Shown piece by piece: positions 1 through 13,400 of a DNA stretch of 64,000 nt. The notes under the pieces were generated by a model. That model did not search any database. It was not told the DNA's origin and worked only from the letters and a program-made list of their open reading frames with translations. Position numbers and translations under genes: made by a program. The first letter of the stretch is position 1; each line of letters opens with the position of its first letter. Origin of the DNA: Sapria himalayana (Eukaryota > Streptophyta > Magnoliopsida > Malpighiales > Rafflesiaceae); contig JAREIK010002991.1 of assembly GCA_029783825.1 (NCBI GenBank), forward strand, positions 55,001 to 119,000. Reading direction: 5' to 3'.

Positions 1-2703
1 TATCTAAAGAAAGACAAATGGATAGTAAGATAGACATGTAGATTGATAGGTAGATAGACAAAAGATAGATATACATATATTTATATAGACAGATAGTTAG
101 ATAGACAGATAAATAAATAGATAGAAAACTAGTTATATAGATATATTGACAGACAAATAGATAGATAGATAGATAGATAGATAGACAGACAGATAGATAA
201 ATTGATAAGTAGATAGATTGATTGATAAATAGATAAATAGATAGATTGATAAACATATAGATAGAAAGATACACAAACATATATATAGACAGGTAGATAG
301 ACTAATAGATTCATAGATATACATAGATATAAAAAAACAGATATACAGATAGATAGACAAACAATTAGATAAATACATAGACAAAAATTATATAGATAGA
401 TAGACATATAGATAGATTGACAGATAGACAGATACATAGATATATATACATACAAATAGATAATCAGATAGACAAAGCAATAGATAGAGAGATAGTAGAT
501 ATATAGATAGTAAGATAAATAGACTGACAGATAGTTAGACAAATAGACCGACAAATACATATATAGATAGATTGACAGACAGATAGACACACAGAAAGAT
601 AGACAGAGATACTTATACACATTCAAATAGATAGATAGACAAATATATAGATAGATAGATAGATAATTAGCTTTATAGATAGAGATACAAATATACTAAT
701 AAATAGATAGATAGACTGATATATAGATAGATAGATATATAGAGAGTTTTAAAGATAAATTGATAGATAGATAGATAGACATAATGATACATAAATAGAT
801 AAATAGATAGATATTCAGATACATAAATAAGTAGATATACAAATAGATAGAATGATAGATAGATAGGTAGATAGATAGACAGATCAGATAGATATATAGA
901 TAGATAGATAGCTAGTCAGATTAATAGGCATAAAGATAGACATATATATGATAAATAGATAAACAAATAGATTGATAGATAAATAGATAGATTGATTGAT
1001 TTATTGATATATAGAGAAATAGACAAATAGATATATAGACAATTAGATAGATAAATAGATAGATAGATTAACAATTAATGAAATAGATAGACAGAAAGAT
1101 AGATAGATAATTAGATAAATAGATACGTAGATAGACAAGTAGATAACATACATATTGATTAACAAATATACAGACAAATAAATAAACTGTTAAATAAATA
1201 GATAGACAAATAAATACATATATAGTTAGATATATAGATATATAGATATATAGAAAAATAGGTAGTTTATTAGATAGATATATAGAGAGAAATATTGATT
1301 TATTTATAGTTCAGAGATATATAGATAGATTGATAAATTGATTGATAGAAAGATAAATAGACAAATAAATCAACACATAGATAGATACAAAGATAGAAAT
1401 ATAGATAGATATATAGATAGATAGATAGATAGAAAGATAGATAGATAGATAGGCTGAACGATCGACATAAAAATAGCATGATAAATAGACTAATAGATAG
1501 GCAGATAAATAGACAGATCTATAAACATATAGATAGATAGATAGAAATATAGATAGATTTATAGATAAATAGATAGATAGATAGACAAATAGATACAAAA
1601 ATTGATAATTTGACTGATATATTGATGGATAGACATAATGATATGCATATTAATAGACAAATTGATTGGCAGATTGATATATAGATTGATAGACAAATAG
1701 TTAGATAGATTGATAGACAAATATATAGATAAATATATACAGATATAGAAAGAATAGACAAATAAATAGACAGATAGAGAGATATGGATATTGAGATATA
1801 GATAGATAGATAGATAGATAGATAGAAATATAGAAAGATATATAGACAGACAGATAGATTGATTGAAAGATATAGAAATTCATAAACAAATCGATAGTCA
1901 GATAGTTAGATCAAGAGATAAATAGAAAGATAAATAGATATATATATTGACAGACAGATAGAGAGGTAGATATACTGACAGATAAACAAATAGGTAGAAA
2001 GAAATATATATAGATAAATAGATAAATTGAGACACAAATAGACATATAGTTAGATAGACAGATAGACAGACAGATTGATTGATTGATTGATTGATAGATA
2101 ATTAGTCAGGTTATTATATAGATAGATAGACATATTGATTGAATTATTAATAGATAGATAGAGAGACAGATTGATAATTTGATTAAGAACTAGATATAAA
2201 AAAAGATGAATAGATAGATAAATAAATAGATAGACAAATAGACAAAAAGATAGACAGACATCTGATAGACATACAAATAGATAGATAGATAGATAGATAG
2301 CTAGCTAGATAGACAGATAGACAGACAGCCAGACAGACAGACAGACAGATAGATAGATATACATATACATAGATAGATAAATATAAAGATAGATAAATAG
2401 AAAAATACTTAGATAGATAGATAGTAAGTTGGATAATTTGATTGATAGTAAGATTGATAAACAGATTAATATATAGATTGATAGATAGATTGATATACAA
2501 ATTGAAAGATAAACAGATTAATAGACATATATATAGATAGATAGATAGATAGAAAAATAGACTTATAGATAGATAGTTAGATAGACAGATAGATAAATTA
2601 TTAAACATTAAATAGATAAATTGATATATAGATAAACAGACATATAAATATATAGATAGATAAAAAGATATACAGATAGATATTTAGATAGATATATTGA
2701 TTG
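1..2703 (+). repeat. Degenerate GATA/GACA tetranucleotide array A
   Basis: The segment is almost wholly built from GATA, GACA, GATT and AATA variants of one tetranucleotide, with GATA always on the plus strand. The minus strand (TATC) has no stop codon in the pure repeat, and because the period is 4 nt all three frames read the same Tyr-Leu-Ser-Ile cycle. The long minus-strand open frames here are therefore by-products and not genes. The array ends abruptly near 2703 in anonymous AT-rich sequence. It is the same segment as 54981-57673. Confidence 0.97.
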
Positions 2704-3652
2704 ATGGAATAATTACTTATTATATATCTATACACAAAATAATTTACTATGCATGATCAATGTGCTTTGATAATGTCTGGTATTTAATAAAACACATTGA
2801 GACAATTTTGCACAATGTTGTTTCCCTACTTACAATAATGTATAGTATACTTGGGTTCTTAGCCTTCTACACTCCCATTTCTCTATTAAGTGTGCTTTGA
2901 TTCTACATGCCAATATTAAATAGATATAATAAAGTCTTAGTGTATTTATTTATTTTCAATAGTACTATTAAACAAAAAATTAATATTAGGCTAATTGAAT
3001 TAAATAAAGCATATACAATCTTAACATAATAGAATTATTATAGAATTTATTGGATACCTAATTAAAGTCTAAAAAATATGATTATTTAAGAAAAAAAACT
3101 AAATAAAATTCATCATCATTCACCAACAAAAATTACAGCATCAAAGAACTACCAACATGAGCAATGTCAACAAAATTAAAGGTTATGGTTAAGCTGTACC
3201 TTATTCTTTGAGAAAAATTTAAGATTTTCACACTATAACCATAGAAACCTAATTAGTAGATAAATTTCCACAAGTTCTTTATATTCATCTTCTCTACATG
3301 ACAAAAATTCTAAAATATAAAAAACCATTAATTAAAATATAAGATATAACTTGAATTTAAAAAATTACAGTACCTTTCTCTTATTCTCCTCTTGTTGTTT
3401 TTTTCTTCGTCCTCTTTTACAATTCTTCTTCAAATTTCAAAGCTAGCACAATTTCTATTGATTTGAAATCCATTAAACGTTTTAAAAAAATCATTAAAAT
3501 AAAATAAGTTCACACTACCAATTTATCATTAACATAGGACTCAACAAAAAAGCACCATTTAACTCACTACCAATTTTAAATTTCCAAAACTCACTACAAA
3601 TTACTCATTAAATTATACTGAAAATAAACAAAAAACATGTAGAGAGTGAGAG

Positions 3653-3772
3653 AGAGATGTTCTTTGTTTGATATGGATCTTCAAAATGATGTTGCGACGG
3701 TAATGTGTTCAAAGAGATGTTCTTTGTTTGATATAGTTCTTTGAAAGGATGTTGCGATGCCTGTGTGTTCTG
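3653..3772 (+). repeat. 60-bp tandem pair
   Basis: Two diverged direct copies, 3653-3712 and 3713-3772. Each starts with agagatgttctttgtttga and has a gatgttgcga core and a tgtgttc end. The pair is preserved in the second large-repeat copy at about 58622-58741. No coding role is apparent. Confidence 0.85.
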
Positions 3773-4784
3773 AGAGTCAGAGGTTTTTTAGAAGTGAACA
3801 GACCTAATTATGTAGAGATGGCTAGAAGGGGGAGAGATGGTTTAGAGACAAAAAATATTAGAAAACAAAATTATTTTTTATTCGACCATTAATTATATTA
3901 TATACTAAATAAATAAATTTATGGTTAATAGATTATGAAATTTTTATGGTTATTTTTTATATTAGTATTTAAAATTTAATCAAATCAATTTCAGAAATAA
4001 AAAAAAATAATTTATGGTTATTTATTAAAAAAACATAATATTTTATATAACTATTGATAAATTGTATAAATGTATATCCATACAAAATTTATAACATCAC
4101 AATTAAATAAAAAATAAATAACCAAGTAAAAATGAATAAGTAACTTATCAATAATATTCAAACAACTAATAAAATATCTGACCATAAAAATAAAAATCTA
4201 TAATCTTAACATTATCCAAAAAAATAAAATTAAAAATTAATTACTTACAAATATAACTTACAAAAATAAGACAAAAAATAGATCTAAAAAAAAAAAAAGA
4301 CAAAAGCAACCAAATTTCAACTTGTATATTACTATAACAAATGATTTTAGATAATTTTTTAATAGTTATTTCAATATTTTAAAAAAACAAGAAGAATATC
4401 TAAAGCAAATAATAATTTTCTATACTATGATTATTAACATTTGAGATTTTGAGTTAATAAACATACATCTAAGTTAAAAGATGAGTTACAAAACTATAGT
4501 AAATAACAAATGATAAGTATCAACAACAATTTTTTTTTAAATATTTGTTTACTTCTTTAAAGTAAGTATCATGATAGAGGAGCTCTATGAAGACACCTAA
4601 ATGACATTGATAATTGACTTGTCTCCCTCAATACCCAATAATACTCTCGGCCTCATTCATAAATAAAACTACTAATATTTCTCTATGATATATCATTTCT
4701 TCATATGATATATACATTATAGAGATAATCTATTGTGTATGCATACAAGCATCATATTGCACATCACTATTCTAATAGTTTCAC

Positions 4785-5300
4785 ATTTATATTAAAGTTT
4801 AAACTTTTATATATAATGACATATGATTATATAAATGTATAAGTGTTAAGATATAATGTTGTGTTTAAAATACTTTTTTAAATGCTACACACATATATAT
4901 ATATGTAACACTTTTATAAATATTATATAGTATATATATCACGAATTATATAAACATTATAAATATTATATATTTATATAAAAATTTATATGTTATATAA
5001 ATATTTATTAAAATGTATAAATATTTTATATGTTATATAAATGTTATATAAACTATTATATAAATAGATAGTATTATGTAAATGTTGTATAAATATTTAT
5101 AAACATTTATACATATGTATAAATATTTATATATAACATTATTTGTTTATATAAACATATCAATGTTTATATATAATGTTACACATTTATATATATTTAA
5201 GTATAAACATTTATATATAATGTCATATGTTTATATAAATGTTTAAATGTTTATATATAATGTTGTGTTTATAATATTTATATAAATATTATATTACTAC
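4785..5300. repeat. AT-rich degenerate minisatellite
   Basis: A run of loosely repeated blocks built on tttatatataatg and ataaatatttata words, many in inverted orientation, so the whole stretch could fold on itself. It recurs at about 59754-60267. No gene is seen in it. Confidence 0.65.
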
Positions 5301-8051
5301 AAATTAGGCATACTGCTATCCAAAATAGTATACCTCTCATGCTATAGTGTTTTTGAAAATAGATTTTTTTGTTTTAATTTTTTCATTTTTTTTTTCAAAA
5401 CATGAAATATACATGAGGAATAAAATTATTTTGAGTTTACTAGAATGTATAAATCTTTTATTTTCATGTATATTTTAATATGAGTATTTACTTATTTAGG
5501 TACTTTATAAAAAAATATTATTCTAATTCACCATTACATAATTTTTCCTATGTCTAATAACATCCAGCAACAATAAAAAATATTTTCAAACAATATTAAA
5601 CTAGCAAAAAAAAATTTACTAATCAGCATCACCATTAGTAGCTTATATTTTATATTTAATGTAGGATGGTTTTTTGTTTACATGAAGAAAATTAATTTTT
5701 TCCTTAATTATATCAAAATTAAGGAGGTTGTGAAAAAAAACATGACCAATATCAAATTTAATGAATTTGATTTTATCATGATTATAAAATATCAACAATT
5801 CTTTCACTAATTATGAAATATTCTTGATTATATGAGTATTCTAATTTGGGTTGGATATAAGTTTTAAGCAAAAGATTAACAATTCTTTAAATATTATCTC
5901 TTGATAAAATAAAAATTTATTATATTTTAACATTACACGAAGTCAACTTGAAAATTTATGTATCACACCCTGAGTAGGTATTCACTTGCAAGCTAAGCAA
6001 AAAAGATCTAGGTTGAGTATTTTCAGCCTACTAAATCAATGTGAGCAACCAAACTTTCTGAGATATTAGTTTTTCCTATCTTAATTGCCAATTAAACTCA
6101 CTGAGTTAAAACTTCCATCACTTGTAAACCCTTTTGAATCATACACCAGAAAATATATGATTTTCTTTTAATAAAATTATTCATGAATAAATAAAACATA
6201 TTGTGTTAGACTATAATTTACATAATAAGATTTAAAAGAATACTGACATTTAATCCTATGCATTATTTTTCTACATTATGATGATATTCATGTATAGTCA
6301 TCATATGTGTCAATAGGTACAAATTTGTTAATTTTAGAGAGAGCAAAGTTCCTTAGAAGAGAAAATCTCATTCGAATCTAGAAGACAAATAACTTACGAG
6401 TCCATTTAGTTTAAATTTATAATAAATTAGATTCTAGGATAGATGACCACCCAAGGGTCAGGACTTGGGACTTACACTAGTAGGATGTGACATGCACATG
6501 TTCAAACATAAATAAGTCTACTAATGAGCTAAATGAGCTAAACTTCTGATCTACACATCTGATCACTCTTCAAAAAAAAAAAGAAAAATTATAATCATCA
6601 CTTGATCTCAGATGTATTATTGTATACACGTCTTCTCTTTTCCCTCACTTCTTGAACTACTTTTCCAAACAATATTAAGATACCCTAATCTTATTCTAGA
6701 GTCATTATTTCATTCAAGAATATACCGAGCGATGTTAGACAAGAAAGAAATATTTCACTCCAATAAGACATGAGAACTAATATAACAATCTACTCAAAAA
6801 CCTGTTAGTTGGTTGCAGGTAAGTATTCATTTTAAAGCATTGTCCAAATAAAAATATAGATCTTAAGACAAAACTTATTATTAGAAAATTAACTCAATAT
6901 TTAATATGAACTATCATAACAATTTTTCTCCAATGATCAACATGCTCTCTAGAAAAATTCTCTAAATAAATTCTTATATAAAAAAAAATTTCTTTATAAT
7001 AATCTTAAAAAGAAAATATATATGATCAAACAGCTTGGTTTAGAGAATGCACTACTACCACGACCTTCGGAAAGATATTTTTTTTTAAATGTGAAGTGTT
7101 CATTATGAAAGCTAATCATGATGATAAAATAAATTGTCTAAAAATGAAACTCATTACAAAAATATCTATGTGAACTTTTAATGTTGATTATCAAAATATT
7201 TTCTCTTTAATAATCAAGGTGAGTTTCTTACTAATACTCATATCACTATCAGAAAGACAAATATTATTTTAATTCATAGAGAGACACATTAAAGAAGAGA
7301 TACATATAGAGCAAAGAAACCACCCAATTTTTGAAACCATACGAAATATTTAGATACAATATATAGAAAGTGAAAGATCTTATACAACAGAAACCAAACC
7401 CTAAAAGTATGAATTGCCAAATTTAATGTTATTATTACCTTGTTTGATTTTCACTTGCATTTTATTAATTATTTATTTTCTTAGAGGAGTTAGGTTTCAA
7501 TATTTATTTGTTGATTGTATATATAAATAATAATGAGAGATGATATTATTCAAAATAAAAATCATTATTATTTTTTTATGAATAAAATAATTTATAATCA
7601 TAGAGATATTATATTATCATATGAAAGATATATGTTGGATACACAAAAAAATATCATTTAAGTCCACTCCAACAGTTACACCTACAAAGCTAATTAATGA
7701 TCTTTTATATGATAGAAAATCTAATTAAATATAATGACTTATTGCTAAACAATAAATTTTTTGGATAAAACATTTTAATCTAGTTATTTAAAATATTTAA
7801 TTGATAAAATTATAAATTTTATTAATAAGATTTAATTCCTTATGATTCTTAATGTATATTAAAAAACTATTAATGAATATGTTAAACATTAAATGTGGTG
7901 CATCACGATGAAAAATTTTGAATTATATTTTAAAATACAAATTATAAAATTATTTACAATATTACAACTTATTAATTTATAAAAAATAATTAAACTTCAA
8001 TTTTTTTTGTAAATTTATAAGAGAAAGCACTAAATTATAATATCAATATAT

Positions 8052-8233
8052 GGAAATAATTTCACCCCTCTTATAGGGAGCTTAGCTGGTTAAGACTCTT
8101 GGCAATGTCCAGGAGGTCACGAGTTCAAGTCTTACCGATGGGGGGTACTGGGGATATTATTTAGCTGCTAGGTTCTCCGGGGGCCCAAGTGGACATAAGG
8201 GTCCACGTAAGTGGACATTGAAGCCCTTGGTTC
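8052..8233 (+). mobile_element. tRNA-derived SINE (copy 1)
   Basis: The head looks like a tRNA gene. An A-box-like gagcttagctgg lies at 8078-8089 and a B-box-like gagttcaagtct at 8121-8132, a normal pol III promoter spacing. A tRNA-unrelated body follows (ctgctaggttctccggggg, then repeated gtggacat words). A 9-nt word, tcaatatat, flanks the element at 8043-8051 and 8234-8242 and could be a target-site duplication, but the flanks are AT-rich and this may be chance. The identical element appears in the second large-repeat copy. The exact 5' end is uncertain. Confidence 0.72.
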
Positions 8234-8819
8234 TCAATATATATTTATATATATATGAATATATTTATATGAATATAGATATATAAAAGTAATGCAACAC
8301 TATCAATCATAGTTTCTTAATTAAAAATAAGAAATAACAATGAGTAGCTAAAATGAAGAAAAAAAACTAAAAAAAAACTCACAACAAAAGTTGACTAAAT
8401 ATTTGATGATGATATATTAAAATGAGATGATATTGACAGAGGCAAATGGATAGAAAAGATTGTATGTCTATAGTAAAAAAAATTTAACTTCAAGTTTTAT
8501 GAGCATATCTTCTCTTTCCATATTAAATAAAGATGATATAATTATATTAATTATTCATCATGAGAAGAGAATGTAATAGTATATCAAAATGTCATTAATG
8601 ATAAAAATGACTATTTTTTAAAATTTAAATGATTAGTAGCATTTTTTTATTTGCATTTCAATGTATTCTTAGTATTTTTTTATTATTATTAATCACAAGT
8701 ATTTATGTATATTCTTTTTTATATATTATTTTTATTAAATCATTATAAATTAATACATTTAAAATTATAATATATACAATTTACTTTTAATTGAAGTTTT
8801 TATTTATATATATATATAT

Positions 8820-8960
8820 AAAACATAAGGCACTCTCCTAGGTACAACTACTTCGCCTCATACAAGGATAAGGCATGATACCTATGTGTACCTTGCACCT
8901 TTTAAAATCATGGACTACACAATTCAAGAATAGCAAGGCAAGGCAAGGCAAGAATGAGAC
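8820..8960. repeat. Relic of an AAGGC-rich dispersed repeat
   Basis: Contains aaggcactctcctaggtac, cctatgtgtaccttgcacc, an end-like ttttaaaatcatgg and a short aaggc tandem run at about 8935-8953. Similar AAGGC words and a tttttaaaaccatgg end occur near 12985-13075 and 36840-36930, and a better preserved relative lies at 38621-39014. It is probably a decayed foldback element. No boundaries or target-site duplication were found. Confidence 0.4.
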
Positions 8961-9036
8961 ATTTTATTGACATCAATAAACTTGTGATTATAAATAAAGT
9001 TTTTGATTGACACATGCAGTTCATCCTTAAATGAAG

Positions 9037-10327
9037 CACTACCCCATTTCTCATAGGCTATTTATTCTGAATCTATCAAAATACATAATAAATCAAATCA
9101 TTAGACTAAAAATATGCTTGATAAATATAAAAATCAAAATATTAAAATAATAAAAAATAATATCTATCTAAATAAGATATACAAAAAACTATAAATAATA
9201 TATAACATGAATTAGGATAGCCAACATGTAAGGTATTCTCATCAATAAAATATAAAAGAAAAAAGAAAAAAATAAACAAACAATATAATATCTCCTCTCA
9301 AAAGTTGATGCATAAATATCTAAGATATCAAATTTTAAAAAAAATAAGTTAAAATTTCTTCAAAATATTCATGTAGATTTCTGTAGACTACTATGTCATG
9401 AGTACACAAGCTATAATATTAGTCTTGTCTTTAAATAGTAATCACAAAAAAAAATTATCACAAATAATGGTAATGTTGACAAGAGTAACACACTATCGAA
9501 AAAAATAATATAGTGACAATCTGCCATTGTTTTGCTATTCTAGGATCATGTTGAATATAATTATTAAAATAAACATAAAAAACAATCGCATAGCCTTTGT
9601 TTTTTAAATATTAAAAAAAAACAAAAAATAATACATTATAGACACTTCACACGTACAAGAAGGAACTGAAGTAAAAGAATAATAAATAATAATTTCAACT
9701 AGTTTATATTATATACTATTATTTAAGGAAAACAATAAATATTGTATTATTTTTGCTTCTTCCAGATAATAATCACTATTGATTTCTAATAACACATAAT
9801 GAGAGAGTAATAAATACATAAACCTCAAGTAAACATGCATGTTTGGGAGCTCTCACATTTGGATTGTGGTACTAGTGTGGACATACTTGCGCAGACAAAG
9901 AAGAGAGCAGTCTCATGACGAGTGGGCATTCTACTTCTCCCACGTCAATCAGGTGCAACGAGTAAACCCATCTCTGGATAAGAAGTTTCTTCAACATCAG
10001 AACTTAATTTCACGTTTCTACATGACCACTAGAGTGGATGTCTCCTCGAAGAAAGTTTCAACAAACCTCAAAAAGTAAAAAGAATAGAATCATATGCCGC
10101 TTGCCTGTTTAGGCAATAAAGTAGGACAAGAAAAATGCAACAATCCCAATATATGAGTAGCAAGTGTAGTTTTTTTATTTCAACACTAGCAGCAAGACCA
10201 TCATAAATTAAAAAACATTTAAACGTAAGATGTCAATTTGTTCTCATAATCCCAAACGGAATTGCATTGACTTGGATGAAAGCCAGGGTGGAATGAAAAC
10301 TGATCAGGTGAGGAATTATGAACCAAC
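9037..10327. other. ATG5: Sequence downstream of ATG5 exon 3 (probably intron 3); no exon recognised
   Basis: If ATG5 continues, this stretch and what lies to its left is intron 3. I searched the minus strand by eye for the next conserved block of plant ATG5 (NGN-KNVMNMSQ type) and did not find it here or in 1-9036. The stretch is AT-rich up to about 9830. From 9839 to 10078 it has noticeably more balanced composition and open frames on both strands, described separately. Confidence 0.5.
9839..10078 (+). other. Unrecognised 79-codon open frame in a GC-balanced patch
   Basis: An ATG-started frame of 79 residues with an Arg-rich patch (RRQRRE) and no match I recognise. The minus strand of the same segment also holds an open frame of about 42 codons from ATG (starting MLKKLLIQRWVYSLHLIDV). 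Composition is less AT-biased than the surroundings. It could be a decayed mobile-element fragment or an exon remnant. Calling it a gene is not justified. Confidence 0.2.
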
Positions 10328-10417
10328 CTCTTTCAATGAATTAATGAAGCTCCATTTAACTGACTCTTCACCTTCGCAAGGGACCAACAAATCACTTGGA
10401 TACCCTCTAAAATGAAC
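10328..10417 (-). CDS. ATG5: ATG5 exon 3
   Basis: A 90-nt, 30-codon exon in phase 0 between acceptor TTCAG and donor GTTGGT. It encodes VHFRGYPSDLLVPCEGEESV and then KWSFINSLKE, clear ATG5 sequence. The penultimate residue, Lys126, is the expected site of isopeptide bonding to ATG12. The plus-strand frame covering the same bases (10230-10415) is a shadow. Confidence 0.93.
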
Positions 10418-13400
10418 CTGAAAAAAGATATGAAAGCAACCTTGGAAAATTAGAAAGTTTGTATTTGGCACAATGACCAGACTAAAGATATCCTAATACC
10501 ACCACCAACATATTCATAAGTAAGCATACACACTTTAAGAGCCAGTCATTTAATAACTTTTGAAGTTTAATTTATCTTTTTTATTTATTATTTTTTCATT
10601 TGTTATTTTTTATTATTCGAGAGCACTCAACTTGAAGGCTATCCCAAATTTTATATATATATATATATAAAATTTATGCTGAATATTGAACTTTGCTTTC
10701 TCAAATTAATAAAATTTTATTTTTTCTCATTTATCATCCCTCTCTCTTCTCCTTCCTTGGGTCCTAACCCTAATCTTACGCGAATTAGCATTGAGCATGT
10801 TATCAAATAATAATTTTTGACAAAGTGGAGGGCACAACCAAGTGTGCAGGTGATGGCGCACCCTCTATCAGTGTTGGCGAAAATAATCATCACAAGTTTA
10901 CCATGCCAACGATAGCACCATGGGTTTGCGACAACGACGATAGCTATGTCATATTGTATCAATAAATAATCACATACAATGAATATTTTAGAATTTTTCT
11001 TAGTGCTCGAAGATCATAGAAATTCCAAGGATGTATTTCAGATGATCAAGAAGATCCTTCGTGGTTATTTTGACCATAAGATAATATTATATTTTTTAGC
11101 TATACAAATTTCTATTTTTGAGAATTTTACATAAAATTATAATATTTATAATTATTATTTCTAAATTGACATTTGTGTGAATTTGTGCAATATTGTGAGA
11201 AATTAAAATTAGAATTAGTATATGATCACTATTAATAACCTGATAAAAATTAATGACGGATATTGATATATATTCTTTTTGTGCAACATCAATAAGGATA
11301 TAATTTGTAACCCAAAAATACATAAATCATTTATTGAAAAACTCACATCGAATTAAGATTAATAAGTGGATGATGATTGATGCACAGCTACTGATGTACA
11401 TATAGCAGTCAATTAGCTCCAACATATCAAATGTGTTTGGCTAATGTGATACTTATATGAGAGTTTGAGATTTGGCCAATTAAATATAATCTTCATAAAT
11501 ATTTTATTTATATGATAATAAGGTGACTCATTATACAACTTTGACATGACTGCGGAAGATAACTATTAGTATGAAACATGTGTTGATAGATAAAATGCAT
11601 TGAAAAGATTCGACAATGAGATTTATAGCATCATTTACTTGAATTTATCACAAAGATGATATGTTACTTTGAAGACAAATTCTTAGAGAGAAGATATTTT
11701 TTTTTCTCATTAATTTATCAAATAGTGATTTAAGCAACTAAAATTATATCTTGATAGAGTAAAGTTAGTATTATCAATCATAACACTACAGTATTTTCAT
11801 CACACAATATTTAAAGAACTACGAGAAATAGAATATGTATGCTATGAGGTAAAAAGACAATAAAGATATTTTTTTTGTTGGAGGTTGAGTCATTCTCAAA
11901 AGAGTTGCAAGACGTTACACTCGGGATTACAAAAAATTTTTGGAGATTCAACGATTATGCATCAGACTACAAGACCTGCTCAATTTGATTCTTCTATAAT
12001 CGTATATGCTAGTATGGCTACACTAATATTTCCTCGGAATGAGTATGCCAAACTATATTCTTTGGGTGTTACTAGTTCAGGCACATCTACATACACTACA
12101 TGTTCTGCACACTACCTCACTCCAAATTTGTTGGTAGTGGAATTGAGAGCAAATCACTAATAATCACACTCTTTTTATTCCTTTTATTGGGTCTAAAGCC
12201 ATTGAATTGTCATGGACAAAAATATCATTGTCAAGATCAAGAGCACAATAATATCAATGATGATCATTTCTTTTTAATACATATCTTACAAGCATTAAAG
12301 TTATAATATTATAGTTTATTTTTTGTCAATTACTTTACAAAGAAATAAGATTTTAACATTGTTCCTCTTCTTCAAGTATTTTTATATAAAAATATCAAAC
12401 CAGACAAATGACTTTACAATATATTAAGAAAGATATTTATATATTATTAAATAATTAATAAATCACTCTCAACTAACACATTCTCACTGGACAAGCTAAC
12501 GATTCTAAAAGTAAGAATCAAAGTGAGTGCTGCATATTAAGTAAAAATATATCAATTAAAAAATCATACAAAATCTTTTCATTTGACACATTAAGAAAGT
12601 ACTAGAAAAGACATATTTCAAATGAATCACATTACATTTAGATATTATGTAGGATGATTATGTATGATAGCTTTAGATATTTTTTAAACTTTTTTTTAAT
12701 TATTAAACTCAATTTACATAGTTGTACACATTTAAATATGTTAGAGTTTTGCCTTTTTTATGAAATTTCATTAAAAATAAATAATATGTTTCATTGTGTC
12801 ATTGAAATGTTGAAAGGTCACAATACATTACCATGCACTTCATATTATTTTTTTTATTTCATTGAACAGGATAAAATAAATAATCAAATATTTAGTGCTG
12901 ACATTCTTATACTAGATGAAATAGCTGAATGAAAGAAGGATCTGATTGAAAAGGCTATGACGCTGCTACTCATAATTATTTGAAGACACAAGACACACCG
13001 AGGCATAAAAACCATTAAAGCCTTAAGGAGTAAGGCATATTTAAGGCATGTGCTTTTTTTGAGAAGCGCAATCTACATAAAAATATATAAAAATTATATA
13101 TTTCACTAAGCAATTATCTATAATTGTTATCTAGTAATAAAATACAATCAACTAAATAATATCAAACATAAAAATCATATAACAATAATATTTTCAATCA
13201 TCATGATCATTTAAAATTATATAATAAAATAATTAAATTTTAATAATCCAACAAATAAATATAATTAGTTTGTGTCAAATATTGGTAGGGAGAAAATATA
13301 ATAATTTATGTGGGGTGGAGATTTTAAAAATGTGTTGGAGACATTTAATATTCTATTTTAATGTTTGTGTGATTCACTTTTGTGTGGCATGTATTGCATT

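Larger units (their letters stand above)
2704..8051. other. AT-rich intergenic sequence of repeat copy 1, no gene seen
   Basis: About 5.3 kb of AT-rich DNA with no coding frame of note and no recognisable protein remnant on either strand. It contains a 60-bp tandem pair, an AT-rich degenerate minisatellite and short poly-A/poly-T runs. A 40-50 nt stretch near 6745-6800 resembles a stretch near 35395-35445, so part of it is dispersed repeat. The counterpart is 57674-63016. Confidence 0.7.
1..9036 (+). repeat. Large direct repeat, copy 1 (partner 54981-64000)
   Basis: By reading both copies side by side, this block matches 54981-64000 base for base apart from small length changes. It is already homologous at the first base of the window, so its true left end is outside. 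The offset between copies drifts from 54980 at the left to 54964 at the right through 1-4 nt indels, mostly in homopolymers, AT runs or GATA units. Between about 2750 and 8240 I saw only a handful of differences. A few substitutions cluster after 8300, for example near 8347. The copies share a GATA array end, a 60-bp tandem pair, an AT-rich minisatellite and a SINE. It may be a recent tandem duplication or an assembly artefact. Confidence 0.97.

Noticed and set aside
1..2703. CRISPR-like array
   Set aside because: There are no spaced identical repeats with unique spacers. It is a degenerate tetranucleotide repeat in a plant-type genome.
8078..8132. tRNA gene candidate
   Set aside because: A and B boxes are present, but the acceptor stem does not pair and the unit continues into an unrelated body. 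This is a SINE head.
10230..10415. 61-codon plus-strand frame next to a GTGAGG donor-like word
   Set aside because: The minus strand over the same bases encodes conserved ATG5 exon 3. The plus-strand frame has no similarity to anything I know.
11885..12306. Two overlapping frames of 91 and 68 codons with a slightly less AT-rich base mix
   Set aside because: They lie in ATG5 intron 2 with no recognisable domain, no splice logic linking them and no similarity I can name.
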